Positions 32,845-45,563 of a stretch of DNA of 64,000 nt are shown here, piece after piece. The stretch covers positions 1,178,001-1,242,000 of the forward strand of contig JBBPUQ010000009.1 in assembly GCA_038501195.1 (NCBI GenBank). The letters are read 5' to 3'. A program made the translations under genes and the position numbers. This stretch comes from Nemania diffusa. Lineage: Eukaryota; Ascomycota; Sordariomycetes; Xylariales; Xylariaceae. A model generated the notes under the pieces. That model searched no databases. It saw only the letters and a program-made list of their open reading frames with translations, and had not been told where the DNA came from. How positions within the stretch are numbered: position 1 is the first letter of the stretch; every line of letters begins with the position of its first letter.

Positions 32845-35385
32845 AGTCGCGCCCTTTGACGACAAGAGCGACGATGGCAGACACTTTGCTTATAGTGTAG
32901 ATGGCCTGGTGGATACATTATAGCTATGAGGTCCTCCTCAAGACAGGTTTCCATGCTCACCCCCCTGGGCGAGGGAACAACAAACTGAGTCCCTTGGCAT
33001 GGCTCTTAGCCACAAAAGTGCTCGCGCATTGACTAAAAGGGCTTGCTTAGGACTGCCGAATTGACAAATAGAAATCATTTTAATACAGCGGTGAGGATAA
33101 CCTCTCAGATTTAAGAACAAGATATAAAACCTGTAGTGTCGGCAGTTGCTTCAATCTTTTCGTCCAAATTATCTCGTGATAAAGAGTACTGAATCGTCGT
33201 TCTTCAAATCTACTCGCTCGGGCCGGAGTTAAGAAAATCAATAGAGGTCCCACACAATGACTAAGCTAACGTAAGCCCTGCCGGTTAAGCCAAGAGTATT
33301 TTTTTTCTTTTTCACCCATGAAATACTCTGTATCTTGGTAGGACTCGGGATTCGATACTAAGACCTAACCGACAATATGACACAGCGGGATTACTCACGA
33401 TGTCTAGCTGATTTGTGAATGAATCGACTACCTAAATCCGAGCAACATCTACGTCTTACATGACTGATCACCCCTCGGTACAGCAGCCAAGCAGCACCTT
33501 TCAGCCACACGGGGTCCGGCAGCGGGCCGCTTGCGCAGCCCGTGAAAGAACCTGACTCCGACTCATGTATGAGAGATACCCAACAATTCATCACCATCCG
33601 TTACGAGTTCAATATATACGTATAACATGACACTCACGCGCCGCCATGCTTGTCTCTTCAAACCCCGCTGGCTATGTCATGATCATCTATCGCATACTAC
33701 GTGCCCCGTTAATACCATAGGACCATTAACGGCGTCGTTTTTCCTCCGTCACCTCATCTCATCTGAGCCAAACCCCCTATTGACCGTCGTCTCTTCGGGC
33801 TTGTCCTCGGCATCAAACACCAACCCGTGTTATTTAATGACGGAGGAAGACGAATACCGGCGCTGTTAAAGTTATCGTTGCTGACAGATCAAGACGAAGG
33901 CTCGCAGGCTCACCATTGTTTGCCGTAGGTAAGTGCCAAGCCCATGTAACGCGGTGCGAGGACAGCTGGCGGGAGTGAGTAGTACATCCAAAGCGTTACA
34001 CGCTGGTCACGGGAGTGTGTTTATGAGACAATGGAGATGGTAGATCGAGAGGCTCGAGTCGTATACTCCAAGCCGGACAGCGCCACTAGTTCCTTGCTTG
34101 TATACATGTGTGTTTCTCACCTTCGCACGTGTTAAATATCCAGTCAAAACATAGGTTCGGCCCACCTATCGCGTAGTGTTTGGTATGTTCTAGTGACGTC
34201 GACTCACGGCGTGTGGGTTTGGGTTCAGCAGGCGGCAGAGAGTGTGAAAAGGGGTTTGGAAACCTGAATTTACGTGTGATGATACAGGTAACCGGGTCAT
34301 ATTGTCTACGAGGAGGAGACTATAGTAGTCCATTGGGTACTGCAGGTCAGCGGACTGACTTCTAACGTGCTGTATTAGCGAGTGTCTATCTCGCCATGCG
34401 GAGCTCATCAATGGTGGGGCGGCGTTTCTGATCGCTACGATATAGCTGGACGGCTTGCCCTCACAGACATAAGCAGCCAATAGAGACAAGTGGTCGTCAT
34501 TGCGATACAGGCATCAACTGGTAACACGTACTTAGACTAGAAGCGTGTGAGTCAACAATACACTCAAGAATCATCACTAGCCTACCTACCTATGCGACAT
34601 CGCTCGAGGATATGCCAGCTGTGTCTCACATTACCAGTCTCTTCCTTCCACAGAGTTCCGGATATGTAGGTAGTATTAGGGATCAGGACATCACGATTCT
34701 CAACCGCCTGCATTGCCATGGCTTACCTGTTATGAGACAGTGTAACACACCTGCATGGTAAGGCTATATGGCGATCCCCATTCTGATATGATCGCCGCAC
34801 CTGGATTATCTCCTCCAACGAGACCTCGAGTCTTACGTCCTTAATATCATTCGGCATTCTTTTTACGCCACCGCGGCTTCATATTACTCTAAAAATATCA
34901 GGAGATACTCGCCTCTTAAAGCAGGCTGTGAGGCTGAAACCGGAGAATCTGCAGACTTTTACTTCTGACAACCCTTTATACACCGCACATTGCGTGGCCG
35001 TGATTGGCAAACTGGTAGAAACAACACCATGAACTGACGGAATACGGTCGATTAATATGTCAGGCAGCCGATAATAAGCAACGCCGGAGATCATAATGTG
35101 AATGAATATTGAATATGCAAGCTCACCTTGGCTGAGCAAGGTAAACCGACATCCGAGCTAAACATCAGTGAGTGACCTAAGGAGAACATGCCTTATAAGA
35201 AAGAGAAAACGAACGACGAAATCCGAAGGATCCTATCCAGTCCTTTCCCCCGTCACTCCCAGCATCCAACACCAAGTAGCAATTCCACGCCAGGTCAAAC
35301 TAAACTCATACCCAAACCAACCCCCTATCCACCCATTCCCTCTCCCCATCCCCCAGGACCCGCCAGTTCACCCCATCTCACGACC
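32845..35385. other. Intergenic, 2.5 kb
   Basis: The left end holds the C2H2 gene promoter. At 33281-33371 a T8/C-rich tract is flanked by imperfect inverted sequences (CCAAGAGTATTT and AAATACTC..TTGG), and GGGATTCGAT resembles an antisense Pol III B box. No complete tRNA fold was found. No coding frame is supported. Confidence 0.5.
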
Positions 35386-35682
35386 CTACTGCCTCCTCGG
35401 CCTCCCCCCCATAGCCCGATTCCGCTCCTGCGTCAGATAACTCCGCCGCCACTGGATGTAGCGCGGGTCCTCCCAGCGCGGCGTGCCCCAGCGCGCGGGG
35501 TCGGCGCCCGCCTCGCAGCCCGCGGCGCACCGCATGTGGCCGCAGCGCCCGCACTCGGCCCACCGGCTCAGCGAGCGGCACTGGCAGCACGCCCACGGCT
35601 GCCCGTCGCACGGGCACCACCGGTGGCTGCACCGCTCGTCCCGGAACTCCTCCCCCGCCTGCGCCAGCTGGCACGACGGCAT
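35386..35682 (-). CDS. Small cysteine-rich, zinc-ribbon-like protein (possibly partial)
   Basis: The ORF has an ATG at 35682 and encodes 98 residues in a GC-rich island inside AT-rich surroundings. It has 13 cysteines. Most are paired in a way that suggests metal binding: CSHRWCPC, then WACCQC, then ECGRCGHMRCAAGC. Similar W-x-C-C-x-C...C-x-x-C-x-H patterns occur in small fungal zinc-ribbon proteins (from memory). The frame stays open upstream of the ATG for about 60 bases (QWNRCERPQ, adding one cysteine). A CTGAC branch and a GCAG acceptor lie there, so a first exon may exist upstream that I could not place. The antisense strand also has a long frame, a side effect of high GC. The C-terminus is Arg-rich. 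Confidence 0.45.
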   Translation of the reverse strand: MPSCQLAQAGEEFRDERCSHRWCPCDGQPWACCQCRSLSRWAECGRCGHMRCAAGCEAGADPARWGTPRWEDPRYIQWRRSYLTQERNRAMGGRPRRQ

Positions 35683-35788
35683 CTGCGGGCGCTCGCACCT
35701 GTTCCACTGCGCCGGGGGCGAACGGCGTCGCCCGCGAGGTCAGCCTTTGGCCCATATGTTTTGCGTACGCGCGCACACGGTACGTGTG

Positions 35789-35812
35789 TAGGTAGGTAGG
35801 TAGGTAGGTAGG
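35789..35812. repeat. (TAGG)6 microsatellite
   Basis: Six perfect tandem TAGG units. This is the clearest copy of a tetranucleotide scattered through the intergenic DNA of this window. Confidence 0.85.
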
Positions 35813-38800
35813 TGACTCCGAGATTCTGAGGAAAGGCTTCTAGAACCTTTTTGGGAGAGCCCAGAAAGGGGGAAGGGGCAGAGGGAGGGGGTTTTTATGC
35901 TCGGAATTTATCCGGCCAAGGAAAAGGATTGTCCCCTAGAGTTACTCACGGTTATGGCGGTATGCCCGCATCTTACGTAGTAGGTCGCGGTCCCGTTGCA
36001 CATGTTGTCTATTGCTGAAGTGTGAGGGCTCGTGTTCAATGCTGGATAGTGAAGCTACTAGAGCTCTCGTGATCTGGTATGGTGAGTATTCGTATGGAGA
36101 TGTGAGAGCTTCTATTGAACTTGTGAGCGGTGATATGCCATTGGTAAGGCCAAAACTAGCCTTTTTGGTTTGTTGAAAACGGGATCGATAGCCGCATGTG
36201 AGGTCTTATGGCATATTCTGATGGAAGGGATAGGAATAGGATCTCAGGCAGCTAGCTTCTCATAAAGACGTTAGATAATGAGGATACAAAAAAACGCTAC
36301 GAGCACAGCATACTCTGTGGCGTCGAGCTATGCCGTGTTTAGAAGATGACTATAAGTTATCTCGGCGTGCGCGCGGATGAGCTGACAGTGAGACGTGATG
36401 AGCTCTCCACGGTTGAGGCGTAGTGAGACGGCTGTTTAAGATCTGGTAAACAGTAAACTATATTATACTTGCAGGAGGAACTAGGAGTAGAGTACCACAT
36501 AGGTATATTATTATTGAATGTCCGATGGGGAGATTGAAGGACTAACAGTAATAAGATGAACGCCGGCGTGGCATGTATATTCGTATCCCGAAAGTAGGTG
36601 TCCGCTGCACATTGTTTAATAAATAAACAAGTAACCCTCGACACTTCTTTTCTGGAGTAGAAAAAGAAGTGGTTGGATTCTCGTGCGTGATCAGCCTGTG
36701 GTACGGTCTCCTGTCTTGTGATGGTATTGGTGCTACAGTTCCTCGTGAACCGTTGGTAGTGATGGCACTACACAATGGTAGAATGGTGTAAATAGCTCCC
36801 TCTTCCTCTTGAATAGAATGGTTGGGTCTCAGCCCGCGAAAGATGCTGCTGTGTGTACGGAATCTCCAATGAGCTTGCGGCCGGGATGTACGTATTTCGT
36901 TGTTCGCGAATTGTTCGGAGCTGCCTCGGATGAGGAGAGTTCAAAATTTATAGTCTTTATAGTCCTATAATCACCTATGTAAGGAGATTCATACTAATCG
37001 GGTTGTATACCTTGCTAGCAGGCTCTCTTGCCAATTTCAAGTTCTAAGCCGTGTTCGGGACCAATTCGGTATCCCCAATTTGTTCGAAATCCGGAGGCCT
37101 CTCGTGCCGCAACCGGACCTGGATGGGATGGACAAACTTTATTCTTCTTTATTTCTAGACAGGAGAAATCGTGCTCGTTTCTGTGGCTTCGGTTCTAGAA
37201 GTATGTGGACATCAGTAGTTGCGTCCTGATGTGTCGCGTCTTCTGCATACCTAGATGATTCTAGATGATTCCGTAGAACGGTCTGGGAGAGGAATCCTGA
37301 ACGTCGTTGCTATCCATCCTGCCAGTCGAAAATCTATATGGTTAAGATGCATCATATGAAGAGATGCTTTTACTTGATGGAAAATCGAGATGGAGACACT
37401 CTCCTTGGTTGGGCGAAGTAGGACTGATAGTTATACGATGGACTAGAAAAGGAAACGTGGTTGAGCCTAGCAGGCCTCGAATCGATGGCCCTCTTCGCGT
37501 GCGCTACTCCTGAACCCTTGCTATGTCGTACAAAAAATACTCAGCTGAATCATTTGACATCGCCTGTTGGGTATTTAGTCTGCCAATTGCACCGAGAGTT
37601 CTTCTCTTGCCTCTACCATGAACCCAGCAGGTGGCGATGCGGCATGCAACCGTCGTCACCCTTGTTCTCCTTTCCTGCAGTAAGTCTCTCTACCCAACTG
37701 CAGGTAGGTAGGTGCATGTTTTCCCTTGCGACAGGCTCGGGTCACACTAGCACGTTCTTTTATATCATATTTCTTAGTCACATATCTTATTTCCTATGCG
37801 TATTTCCTATTCGCTACCCATTTTACTCCCTTGCCTTTCCCGTTCTCTTTCTCAGTTTTCTCCTCCCTTTCTTCCTATTCTCGGTACTGTTTATATCTAA
37901 AGACGTCTTCTAACTGGGTACCAAACTGTCTTTACGATTAAATACTGCTATTAGAGCTGTCTTCTACATGCAAAGAGTGTATGGCTCGCCGTCTCCGCGA
38001 TTATGATTCTTCAAACCATGGGTAGGAAGAGGGAATAGGCAGATAGATAAAGCATACATCTCTAACATATCTTCTTTTAGTGACCTCAGAGCATAGCACA
38101 AGGGTAGGCTTATATTTGATCAAAGAGCTTTGAAGTATACGCCAGGGGTTTCGAAATTCGGACCATGCAAGTAAGCTCTTCCGGGTCCGTCCCACCAATA
38201 TCAAGCATATAATAAGACCGCCCAACCCGCAGCCGTACGGACGAATCCATCAAACTATCGAACAAACCCCTAGCAATAACAAATGCACGAGCATGCTTGA
38301 CACGTTGCCGGGAGATTGGTTTGGTTCCGGAGTAAGGATAGGTCAATATTAGGGCACTAATAGATGACCGCATGGGGTTTAGGGCTCAATGTCATCAATT
38401 TATAAGTTCTTCTTAGCTGGGGAGTTCGGAAGGAATCATATACTCATATAATAATAGCTGTTCAATACCCAGGGATTCGCTAGATATCATCTTGGAAGTT
38501 TCATATCTCACTTACCTAACCAAGGTTGCATTCAATAGCTTCTAACCTCTAGAAAATCCTCATAATTTATGCTCAAAGGTACTTTAGGCGGGAAAAGCAA
38601 GAGTGACGATGCTGCATTGGGGTCTGGAATAAGATACATGTCAAAACATGGCACGCGTCAAAATCCTTAAAGCCGAAAGTTATAATAGTCATATGTTAGC
38701 AAGACAAGTTTAGGTTACAATTATCTTTAAGCTAGTGAGGTTAACCTTATCAAGTCAGTATTAGAGCGTCTGAGCACGTTGACCCCCTTTCCGCGTCAGT

Positions 38801-40091
38801 CAACTACGCCTCTTCACCCTCTACCGCGTTATACCCGGACGTGGCTTTCTGAGTATTCCCTGGGACTTTGTTGGGTCTGCGGTTTTCGGCTTACTGGCTC
38901 TATCCCCTTGTGCCTTGGCCGGGCCTTATCCTTCGGTAAATCACCAGAGGTAGTTATAATCGTGTCTTGTGCTGCCTAGAGTCTCGTCCCTTCTAGTTGT
39001 TTGCTTCTTTATGAAAACTCTGGAGTAGGAAATAAAAGCTTTCTAGAGAAATTTATTGATCTTTGAGTATTGGACGGTGCCTTTCGAGCTTTGAAGACAT
39101 TAAATACATTAGATTAAGTAAGAGGTGCTTATACTTCTACTTAAGCACTACGAGACATTAGTCTAGCGCCTCGTAGCGCCCACGATCTGCAGCTTATAAC
39201 AGCTATGATAGAGAGTCATAGATAGCCATTGCTTACTTTGTTCACTAGCCTGCTCCGTGTTCACACACATCTCATATTCTCATAGTTTAACATCCATGGT
39301 ACATGATCATCATGCTTCGTCTTTTACCTTGCTCTCTCACACAGCTCCCACGGTTGAAAAATGTTCAATATATTTAGAGATTGCCAAATCGCTTAGGTCT
39401 GGAACATTTGGAGGCATGCGCAAAGTACTTGGCATAGCTACTAGAAAGCTCATGCCCTTTAGGACTCTAAAGTGTACTGCTGGGGGTTCGAGAAGATGAG
39501 AATAACTAGAGTGTTAAACGGGAGATAGAAACGTTTTACAATTAACTACATAAATGAGCCCTGGTTGCTAGCCTTTTTAAGTTGATATTAATTTCTTTTT
39601 AACAGTTTGCAATTACTTATATGTGGCTTACGGTGTACACTGTAACATTTGCCACCAGATAGCCCCAGACAAGGCATATAGAACGTACCGTTTTACAAAG
39701 TCTACCAGAATCCTCACGTTGTCAAATAGCTATGTTCTAACCCAAAATTCCCATTTATAACTTTTAAGCTAGTCTTCATAGCTAACCTAGAGCCTCGGCC
39801 GTGTAAAGAACAGGTTCTGTTCCCCCCGTTTTCAACCATGGCAAACCCAGATTTTATCAGCCGCTGTACATGAATATCTCGCATACATTTCCCCGAGCCG
39901 CTTCTTCGTTCAATGACCTATTGACTTTTTATAGCATAGAAGTGCACCAGCAAATATCATCAAAACCCCGAAGGACTAGTTCCCTGCCGATACCCATTCT
40001 ATAGAAACAAAACCCCACTCTTAAAACTCCATCAACTCCTAGCGAACATGCGAAACATCATTTCGAATCGTTCAATCATCCAAAGCCTTGC
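35813..40091. other. AT-rich gene desert, 4.3 kb
   Basis: No frame has an ATG plus domain, signal or splice support. The block from about 37900 to 40050 is very AT-rich with many TA steps and CTAGA/TTAAG words. It resembles repeat-induced point mutation of old transposons, but no terminal repeats or transposase remnants could be delimited. A pyrimidine-rich run near 37800-37900 yields a spurious hydrophobic ORF. Confidence 0.5.
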
Positions 40092-42089
40092 TCAACGGGG
40101 GTATCTCCTACCGCTAACGCCAGTCATGGGTGGACTAATCGCACGGTCCTGGTATCTCCGACGCTCTCGTCTGTCTATCTCATCGGATGTTAAGTTTCGC
40201 CTAAATTCTCTCTCCAAGTCCCTACTATCTCGACGCCGGTCCCTCATATCCCATGCAGTATCGTATCGCCGGCGATCAACGTCGGCATGACTGCTGGTTC
40301 TCCTGTTGATATCTGGGCGTAAATAGGCCTTATCTTTACGACTCTTTCTACCTAGCTCTTCCCACCGGCGTCTCTCACGCTCACGCTCGCGTTCGCGTTC
40401 GCGCTCCTGTTCTCGTTCAATATCGAGGTCTATTGCGCGCGGGCGGGCACGATTGGACTCGCGGCTATCACGCGAGGAATACTTCGGAACTATCTCCGGC
40501 AACGACCCGTCACTCGTATAGGAACCGTTGGACAAGCTACGACTTGGGCGGGTAAGTGGAGGTTCTTTTCGATAACGTACGCTTGAACGAAGACCAGGAC
40601 TAAGTTCCCTAGAGGTGCTGCGATGTCGGTTCGGCGACGACCTTAGGAGCGAAGTAAACTTTTGTTTGATTTCGGCCTGGAGACTCATCCTACGCGGGTC
40701 TTCCGCCCGTATTTCACTGCGACGGAGTCGACTTGGAGCTCCTGCTGGTATAGTAACCGGTGCCGGTATACGTCGAACGACTGGGGGTGGTTGATTGATA
40801 GGACCATTGTGGCGTGGGGAAGGTCGCATAGTATCAGATCCGGAGTCCGAATCAGGTATTGAGGCGGCACGAGGTGATTGGTAGGTATGACTATGGCGGC
40901 GTGTATTGAGTGGTCGGTGGGGGTCTAAGTGTGCAGATGACCGGGTATCTTCCCTCACGATAACTGGTGGGGGTTTCGCATCTGAATGTCTCCGGCCCCT
41001 GAAATCCTCCAACGAGCTGCCGCTGCTGCTACTCACTCTATGGTTGGTCTCTGGTGGTAGGGGATGACTGGTATGCTGTGGATACCTAGGTTCCGATACG
41101 TGCCCATAAGAAGACATGGGTCGTCTGCGTCGGAAATAGTCGGACTCGGGTCGATGACCAGGCGTAGTTCCGGTCGATGCGCCGTAAGGCTTGTTACCAG
41201 AGGTATCATGGATGCGGGAATCGGAACCATGACGTCGTGGCAGTCTCTCTTCGTCGATAGGTGTAGCAGCCTCTCGAAGTTTCTCTCCACAAGCCTTGTG
41301 CCATTCATCCACCGCAGCATCGCATTCAGTGGGGAAAGCTGAGGAAGGCAAATTGGTTGGGAAGGGCTCGCCTGTATAGGGGTTCCTCAAGTCCCATTTT
41401 GCTACGGCATACTGCAGGTAGGGTACATGTTCTTCAGGCCCGAGCAGGATCTGAAGTGACTGCCATCTTACAAACCCCCTCAGAGTGAGGGCAGGCACAG
41501 AGGGCGGCGCAAAATCGTTGTCTGGCGTTGGTTGTAGAGTATGCTGAACTCCTAATGCCTGCCATATGTATGATATGGTCCTAGCGGCGGTCCTGACAAA
41601 GAGGGCATCATAATCACCGCCTACGGCATGATAAAAGGCACCAAGCTTTCGTGCATTTAATTGCTTGTCATTTGGGTCGCCAATATGGTCAATCTGAATA
41701 GGGAAGAGTCAGTATGTACTTCGTAGCCAGACAAGGAAATATACATAGTCGTAGTAACTAACAATATACTGTCCCAGCGCACGGAGCAGGGCATCCAAAG
41801 TATCGGTCGGCGACTTGTCTTCGTTGAATAGGTACTTGTAATACGACTTTCCATCGACCTGTGGTTTCTGCCGCTCGGGTTGCGGTTGTGATTTCGGTTG
41901 CGGTGGCGGTTGTGGTTGTGGTTGCGACTGGGATTGGGCCTGGGGTTGAGACGGAGTCTGAGACTGAGACTGAGTCTGAGTCTGAGATTGAGATTGAGAT
42001 CGAGGACGAGAACGAGGAGGCGTATCGGTAGTAGAAGGTGGGATAGTAGAGGAGGGGTCTTTTGGAATGGGTTTGAACGAGGTCGCCAT
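40092..42089 (-). CDS. DUF7514-type fungal protein, 642 aa
   Basis: Two exons were rebuilt: 42089-41763 and 41693-40092. The 69-nt intron at 41694-41762 has donor GTTAGT and a CTGAC branch ahead of TTCAG. Phase 0 is kept and the product is 642 residues. The first 65 residues are low complexity, with repeated Gln-Ser/Gln-Pro/Gln-Thr. Residues about 78-215 form the ordered region, with YYKYLFNEDKSPTDTLDALL at the start and GFVRWQSLQILLGPEEHVPY and WHKACGEKL further on. I associate this with DUF7514, a family without known function. The C-terminal two thirds are disordered and Arg/Ser/Pro-rich, with an ERERERER run near residue 550. No signal peptide or membrane helix is seen. The run of charged dipeptides is encoded by simple-sequence DNA near 40372-40414. 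Confidence 0.85.
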
Positions 42090-43506
42090 TGCAAGCAGCT
42101 CATATAATCAAACCAAGGATGGCAGCAGCGATGACGACGGCGACAATGTATAGATTGTATCGATTCAATATGGTTCTAGTAGTGATGATATACTACAGCG
42201 ACTGGACGGGGCGCAATGGTCATGATCAAAAGAACCTCAAACAGTAGCGAGGGGCACGAACGCTCGTGGGGTTTAGGGCACGATAATTGGTGCTTGGGTA
42301 TTTGCGCCCGGGCACGTTCACCACTGATTGATACGATGATGTATTGGGCAGTACAGCTTCTGCCGTGTCACGAAACCGAGGCGGCATAGGTGCACCTTGG
42401 TGATATATTGGATGAAAACGGGGCGTACGTAGCCGCGAAAGGTGACGGTGGGAAATGGATTCGCATTTGGAGATGACTGGAGGTAGGGCGATGATGATGA
42501 GGATGGGAGAGTCGGAAAACGTGCACAATACCTATCTAAGTAAGGTATGCGGTATGCGGTATTGCGGCTAAGTAGCTAAGTAGGTAGGTAGGGAGGTAGG
42601 GGTATTGCTGCTCTGGGCGCGGCTTACGTTGGAACGGTGAAGGGAAGTCAGTAAGTGTTGTCTGGTGGGTTGAGCGAATTTTGTAGGCACGGGAGACAGG
42701 CAAGGTAGTATTAGGCTACTACTGAGCATGAATGACGATGATGAGGGACAAGGTTTGGATGAAATGTTGGAGTCGCAAGGTAAGGTTGAATATTCAGTAC
42801 TTTACTGACGGTTACATACGTACTGTGGTTATTGCACCACCGTGCTAAGAGACGGACCGCACATCCCTAACGTCATAGCCATCCCAAAATGGTAATTATA
42901 GCTGATCAAATTACCGTCTGACACGTGCAGACTAGAACCTACTAGCACAGTTCGTTCCGAGTCCGTCGTGCCCTAGCTCTGCCCTAGCTACTGCGTACAA
43001 TAGTTAGAGTACCACTGAACTGCGCCCCGCCGTAGGTAGGCCTGTTCACCGACCAAGTACCCGTCAATCTAATGATATAGTGCTCTAGCTACGCTGAATT
43101 ATTCTGTGTCTAATGAGCACGATGTAGATAGGTACTGTACTGATTTAAAGCCGGTACTGCTTCAGCTCCCCACTGTTAGGCTCCCTCACCGGAATAATTA
43201 TATCATTCGCATGCACGTTGGCCAAGCCATTGCATTTTTGATAGATCGATACAGAATAGGTAGGTTTGACGTATGTGTATGCATATTCCAATAACTTGGA
43301 CAGGGTGGCAACACCAGAGTCTAATACAACATGACATACAGCCTGCGCCATAAGGCATCCAGCATAGCCTCAGGCAACACTCTGCTACTCTGTACCAAAG
43401 CCCGTGTCGTGCGCAGTACTCTGCAGAGTGCTCTATATATGCGCACAGAATACAGTACCCACGCCGAGCAGCGTACGCGTGGGTTACAGGTACAGAGTAC
43501 CCATTA
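42090..43506. other. Intergenic
   Basis: The left part is the promoter and leader of the DUF7514 gene. TAGG/GGTA tetranucleotide patches lie near 42530-42600. Only short unsupported frames are present. Confidence 0.55.
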
Positions 43507-44140
43507 TTATAGGCTGAAGTTCCACAGAGCCAAGCCCGTACCAAATATAGGAAGAACAGCCCTGAGGACGTTCAAGTCCCCCCACTTCTGGATGAGCGAC
43601 TTGGCCGAGTCGTCGCTCAGCGCCTGGACCTTGTCCTTGTCCTGTTTCGCAGCGGCCGCGAGCAGCTTGCCGTTGACCCCCATGATGAAGGCGAGCGTGT
43701 ACGGGACGATGAAGAAGGTGGACACGCCCGCGGCCGCGAACCCGCGCCATTCGAGGCCGAACGACCAGCAGCGGTAGGCGACGTGCCAGTAGTTGATGGC
43801 GTTGAGCACGCCGAGCGTCGGCACGATGTTCTGGCCGCGCAGAAACAGGAATCGCCACTGGCGGACCATGACCTCGCTCGATGCGCCCCCCTGCACGATC
43901 ATCGGGATGCTAAACACGGAAAATGATGTGCCCATGCCTGTTGGTCGTGGTCGGAAGCGACCTGTCAGCCCTCATATTCATTTCATCACAAACCAACAAC
44001 ATTTATTTGTGCTCGTTGACGAAACTCGCCTAGTGATTGTGCGCAAGAGAGAATAGACAGACTTTCGTACCTGAGCCCCATCCTGAAGCAACTATAGAAA
44101 TGGCCGCGGCCACGGTCAGGGATGTAGATTGGAGTGGCAT
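43507..44140 (-). CDS. DUF1772 (anthrone oxygenase-like) membrane protein
   Basis: Two exons were rebuilt, 44140-44071 and 43937-43507, with a 133-nt intron at 43938-44070 (donor GTACGA, acceptor ACAG). The product is 166 residues. Four hydrophobic segments are visible: about residues 8-37, 59-80 (with NAINYWHVAYRCW), 88-110 (with FFIVPYTLAFIMGVN) and 148-163. DUF1772 proteins are small four-helix membrane proteins. Some act as anthrone oxygenases in aromatic polyketide pathways; many others have no known role. The family's Asn and His in the second helix region are present. No polyketide synthase is in the window, so a biosynthetic role is not supported here. The next gene on this strand is the GNAT acetyltransferase, 660 bases away. 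Confidence 0.85.
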
Positions 44141-44801
44141 TGTTCACACTAGAGGAACTGGGGGGGCTTTAAGTTAAGCTTATTGCGACTCCTTATGCGT
44201 ATGAAGCTAAGTTGTATGCTGAGAATGCGATGATGATAGCGAGCTTACGGTAACTTCAATTCAGTGCTTCCCTTCCCTTTTATGATCCCTTGATAATCAG
44301 CACAGCGATGCGTTACGGTCGGGCTTCCGATCCATGCTAAGACAACTGATTAGCAAGCGTGCGCGAGCCGGTGCTGTGAGCTGTGGCTCGGTCCCGAGCC
44401 CGTGGTTGACTACATGTATAGCTCTATCGTACGTAGCAACCCGGCACGTATATTTCCCCGCCGTCTTTTGAGGATTCAACATTCAACGCCTGCTGCGTAC
44501 TCTCTCACAACCCAACTACCTATCAGCAATAGTAATCATGCTGTCTATATCATTCTATGATAATGGAGGGTAATCTTACATACACACACTTTAACGCGTT
44601 TTAAGTTGTTCCGCTCGTACATGGACAGGTACCTACCTAATCGCACTCGCTTGGGATATCCCTGGTCAATAGTTGAGTTTACCAAGACTACTGTATGTAG
44701 GTACTGTAGGTGCATGCATCCTTCAGGCATTCGAAGGACTGGTAGGATTCTGACATCGCAGGCTGTCTATGGCTATCTATCCGAAATTGACAACTAGTTA
44801 T
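44141..44801. other. Intergenic
   Basis: This holds the DUF1772 gene promoter and the 3' flank of the GNAT gene. No supported frame. Confidence 0.55.
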
Positions 44802-45563
44802 TCAGCTTTCTGGTGCTGTAAGAAGAAAAGAAGCCAGCGTAACGTCTAATCCTTCGAAGCCTGCACGACTATCGGGCTCCTTCCATTGGATATACTCTTT
44901 AAACCCGGCCTTCTCAAGGACTCTCCTGCTTCCTATATTATTGGCGTCGATTATAGCCGTGAGCAGCTCTTGCACTTCTATTACATCACCATCATTCTCG
45001 GCAGTCCTGTCTCCCCCTCTCCCCTCCACCGACGCAGTGGGAACCTCAATCTCAACGTCAGTCCGCGGCAGCGCCCACCAGGCCTTACTGAACGCTTGCA
45101 AAAACTCAGTCGCAAATCCCTTGTTCCAGTACTCCTTTCGAAACATGTATCCGACTTCAGGCCATCCTAGGTGAGGGGTTGTCTTATGAGCGCCTCCGAC
45201 GCCAATCACCACGCCCTTCGCATCCGCATTCCCGCTTTTGTCGTCATCGCCCAGGTACACGGCGACAAAATTGAATGTCGCCGTATCTTTAGGGGGTAAG
45301 AAGCGCTCAACAAAGGTGCGAGACTCGCTAATGTCCCCGTCTATTGTGCCGGATAATGTGAATATCATAACCTCGGGCTGCTGCCGTAGTTCGAAGACTG
45401 CGTCGACGTCGGCGGCTTCGAAAGGGCGGAGCAACAGACGTCCTGTCCGGATTGGAGTCCGGTCGGCGTTCGGGGGCACCGACGGCCATGTTGTCTTCAC
45501 TTTGGTTTTGGGAACAACCGGTTTAGACGCTTGTGAGGGCGAGGGCACATTTTGCGAGGCCAT
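44802..45563 (-). CDS. GNAT-family N-acetyltransferase (RimJ/RimL type)
   Basis: The single exon has an ATG at 45563 and encodes 253 residues. After a 40-residue Ser/Pro/Lys N-terminus, the fold starts with the typical RTGRLLLRPFEAADVDAVFE. The central strand carries VIGVGGAH. The next part is WPEVGYMFRKEYWNKGFATE, where NKGFAT is the acetyl-CoA pyrophosphate loop. The C-terminal motif NNIGSRRVLEKAGFKEY is characteristic of the group. These enzymes move acetyl groups to protein N-termini or small amines; the substrate here is unknown. An inserted acidic/Gly loop (VEGRGGDRTAENDGD) sits before the final motif. It has no signal peptide, so it is probably cytosolic. Confidence 0.9.
   Translation of the reverse strand: MASQNVPSPSQASKPVVPKTKVKTTWPSVPPNADRTPIRTGRLLLRPFEAADVDAVFELRQQPEVMIFTLSGTIDGDISESRTFVERFLPPKDTATFNFVAVYLGDDDKSGNADAKGVVIGVGGAHKTTPHLGWPEVGYMFRKEYWNKGFATEFLQAFSKAWWALPRTDVEIEVPTASVEGRGGDRTAENDGDVIEVQELLTAIIDANNIGSRRVLEKAGFKEYIQWKEPDSRAGFEGLDVTLASFLLTAPES

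Noticed and set aside
33281..33371. tRNA-like or SINE-like sequence with inverted flanks
   Set aside because: Only a partial B-box match. Acceptor and anticodon stems cannot be drawn and the inverted arms are interrupted.
35188..35799. 203-residue plus-strand Pro/Ala-rich frame
   Set aside because: It is antisense to the cysteine-rich frame and of low complexity; a product of high GC content.
37461..37913. Plus-strand frame with hydrophobic C-terminal half
   Set aside because: The hydrophobic part comes from a simple pyrimidine-rich run, with no homology-like motif or leader.
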